From an uncultured Sphingomonadales bacterium (GTDB lineage: Bacteria; Pseudomonadota; Alphaproteobacteria; Sphingomonadales; Sphingomonadaceae): 8,875 nucleotides of DNA. A program made the translations under genes and the position numbers. The notes under the pieces are model-generated. The model made no database searches and was not told where the DNA came from. It saw only the letters and a list, made by a program, of their open reading frames with translations. How positions within the stretch are numbered: position 1 is the stretch's first letter; every line of letters starts with the position of its first letter. Location: positions 1 to 8,875 of the forward strand of contig CAJBSR010000556.1 in the NCBI GenBank assembly GCA_903958285.1. Reading direction: 5' to 3'. This document shows positions 8,498-8,875 of the stretch, in pieces.

Positions 8498-8875
8498 ATG
8501 ACCTTGCCTGCTGATCACCCGCCCGTCGCCCCGCGCCGGATTGGCGTGCTGTTGATGAACCTCGGCACGCCCGACGCCCCGGAAGCTGGTCCCGTCCGTC
8601 GCTATCTCAAGCAGTTCCTATCAGACCGCCGCGTTGTGGAAATTCCGCCGATCATTTGGCAGCCCATCCTGCGCCTCTTCGTCCTCACGACAAGGCCGTC
8701 AAAGTCGGCGCACGCCTATGCGCAAATCTGGACGCCTGAAGGCTCCCCGCTGGCCGTTGTCACGCGCGATCAGGCCGCCGCCGTTCAGACCCGCTTCGGC
8801 GACACGGTCATGGTCGATTGGGCCATGCGCTATGGCCGCCCCTCGGTTGAGGAAAAACTGAAAGCGATGAAGGAC
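8498..8875 (+). CDS. hemH: Ferrochelatase HemH, N-terminal part (cut by window edge)
   Basis: The first 126 residues of ferrochelatase, which inserts Fe2+ into protoporphyrin IX in the last step of protoheme synthesis; the catalytic histidine region lies beyond the window. Recognisable family segments are IGVLLMNLGTPDAP (15-28), VRRYLKQFLSDRRVVEIP (33-50), YAQIWTPEGSPLAVVT (74-89) and AMRYGRPSVEEKL (109-121). The ATG at 8498 directly follows the TAA of the molybdenum-subunit gene, with GGAAA (8486-8490) 7 nt upstream. The frame stays open to the window end without a stop. Tight spacing suggests co-transcription with the upstream gene, though an internal promoter inside that gene is possible since heme synthesis is a housekeeping need. 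A heme link to a periplasmic electron-transfer partner of the Mo enzyme would be speculative. Confidence 0.96.
   Translation, partial: MTLPADHPPVAPRRIGVLLMNLGTPDAPEAGPVRRYLKQFLSDRRVVEIPPIIWQPILRLFVLTTRPSKSAHAYAQIWTPEGSPLAVVTRDQAAAVQTRFGDTVMVDWAMRYGRPSVEEKLKAMKD

Noticed and set aside
8634..8861. 75-residue plus-strand frame near the right edge
   Set aside because: It lies inside hemH in another frame. The ferrochelatase frame starting at 8498 is strongly conserved and explains the region.

Overview
The window is ordinary-looking chromosome from a high-GC alphaproteobacterium, most likely a sphingomonad (Sphingomonadales). This rests on three things: the strong G/C preference at third codon positions, the lgt / MidA-like methyltransferase / pgeF gene order, and a GAGCGAAGTCGA-core extragenic palindrome of a kind common in sphingomonads. 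The assignment is from recall, not a database search. No rRNA, tRNA, CRISPR array, insertion sequence or phage gene is visible.

Left half (1-3186, minus strand). Reading leftward from 3186, the genes are lgt (lipoprotein diacylglyceryl transferase), a MidA/NDUFAF7-type SAM methyltransferase that starts at or inside the end of lgt, and pgeF (peptidoglycan editing factor). The last is the N-terminal part of an SLC13/DASS anion permease that runs off the left edge. Gaps are short, so lgt, the methyltransferase and pgeF probably form one transcript. The one notable spacer lies between the methyltransferase and pgeF and holds a pair of inverted REP-like hairpins.

Right half (3253-8875, plus strand). 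A 66-bp divergent spacer separates lgt from a second gene string: an acyl-CoA synthetase (GTG start, strong ribosome binding site), an Old-Yellow-Enzyme-family flavin oxidoreductase (ATGA overlap), a Tat-exported molybdopterin-binding dehydrogenase subunit of the IorB type (20-nt gap), and the start of hemH (ferrochelatase, stop and start codons abutting). The first three look like a small redox/acyl-activation module of unknown substrate. hemH is housekeeping and seems to be read from the same transcript or a nearby internal promoter.

No clearly new system was found. The points most worth a second look are the REP pair with compensating stem changes, a 15-bp tandem repeat that multiplies the candidate start codons of the methyltransferase, and the apparently orphan molybdenum subunit with no adjacent [2Fe-2S] partner.
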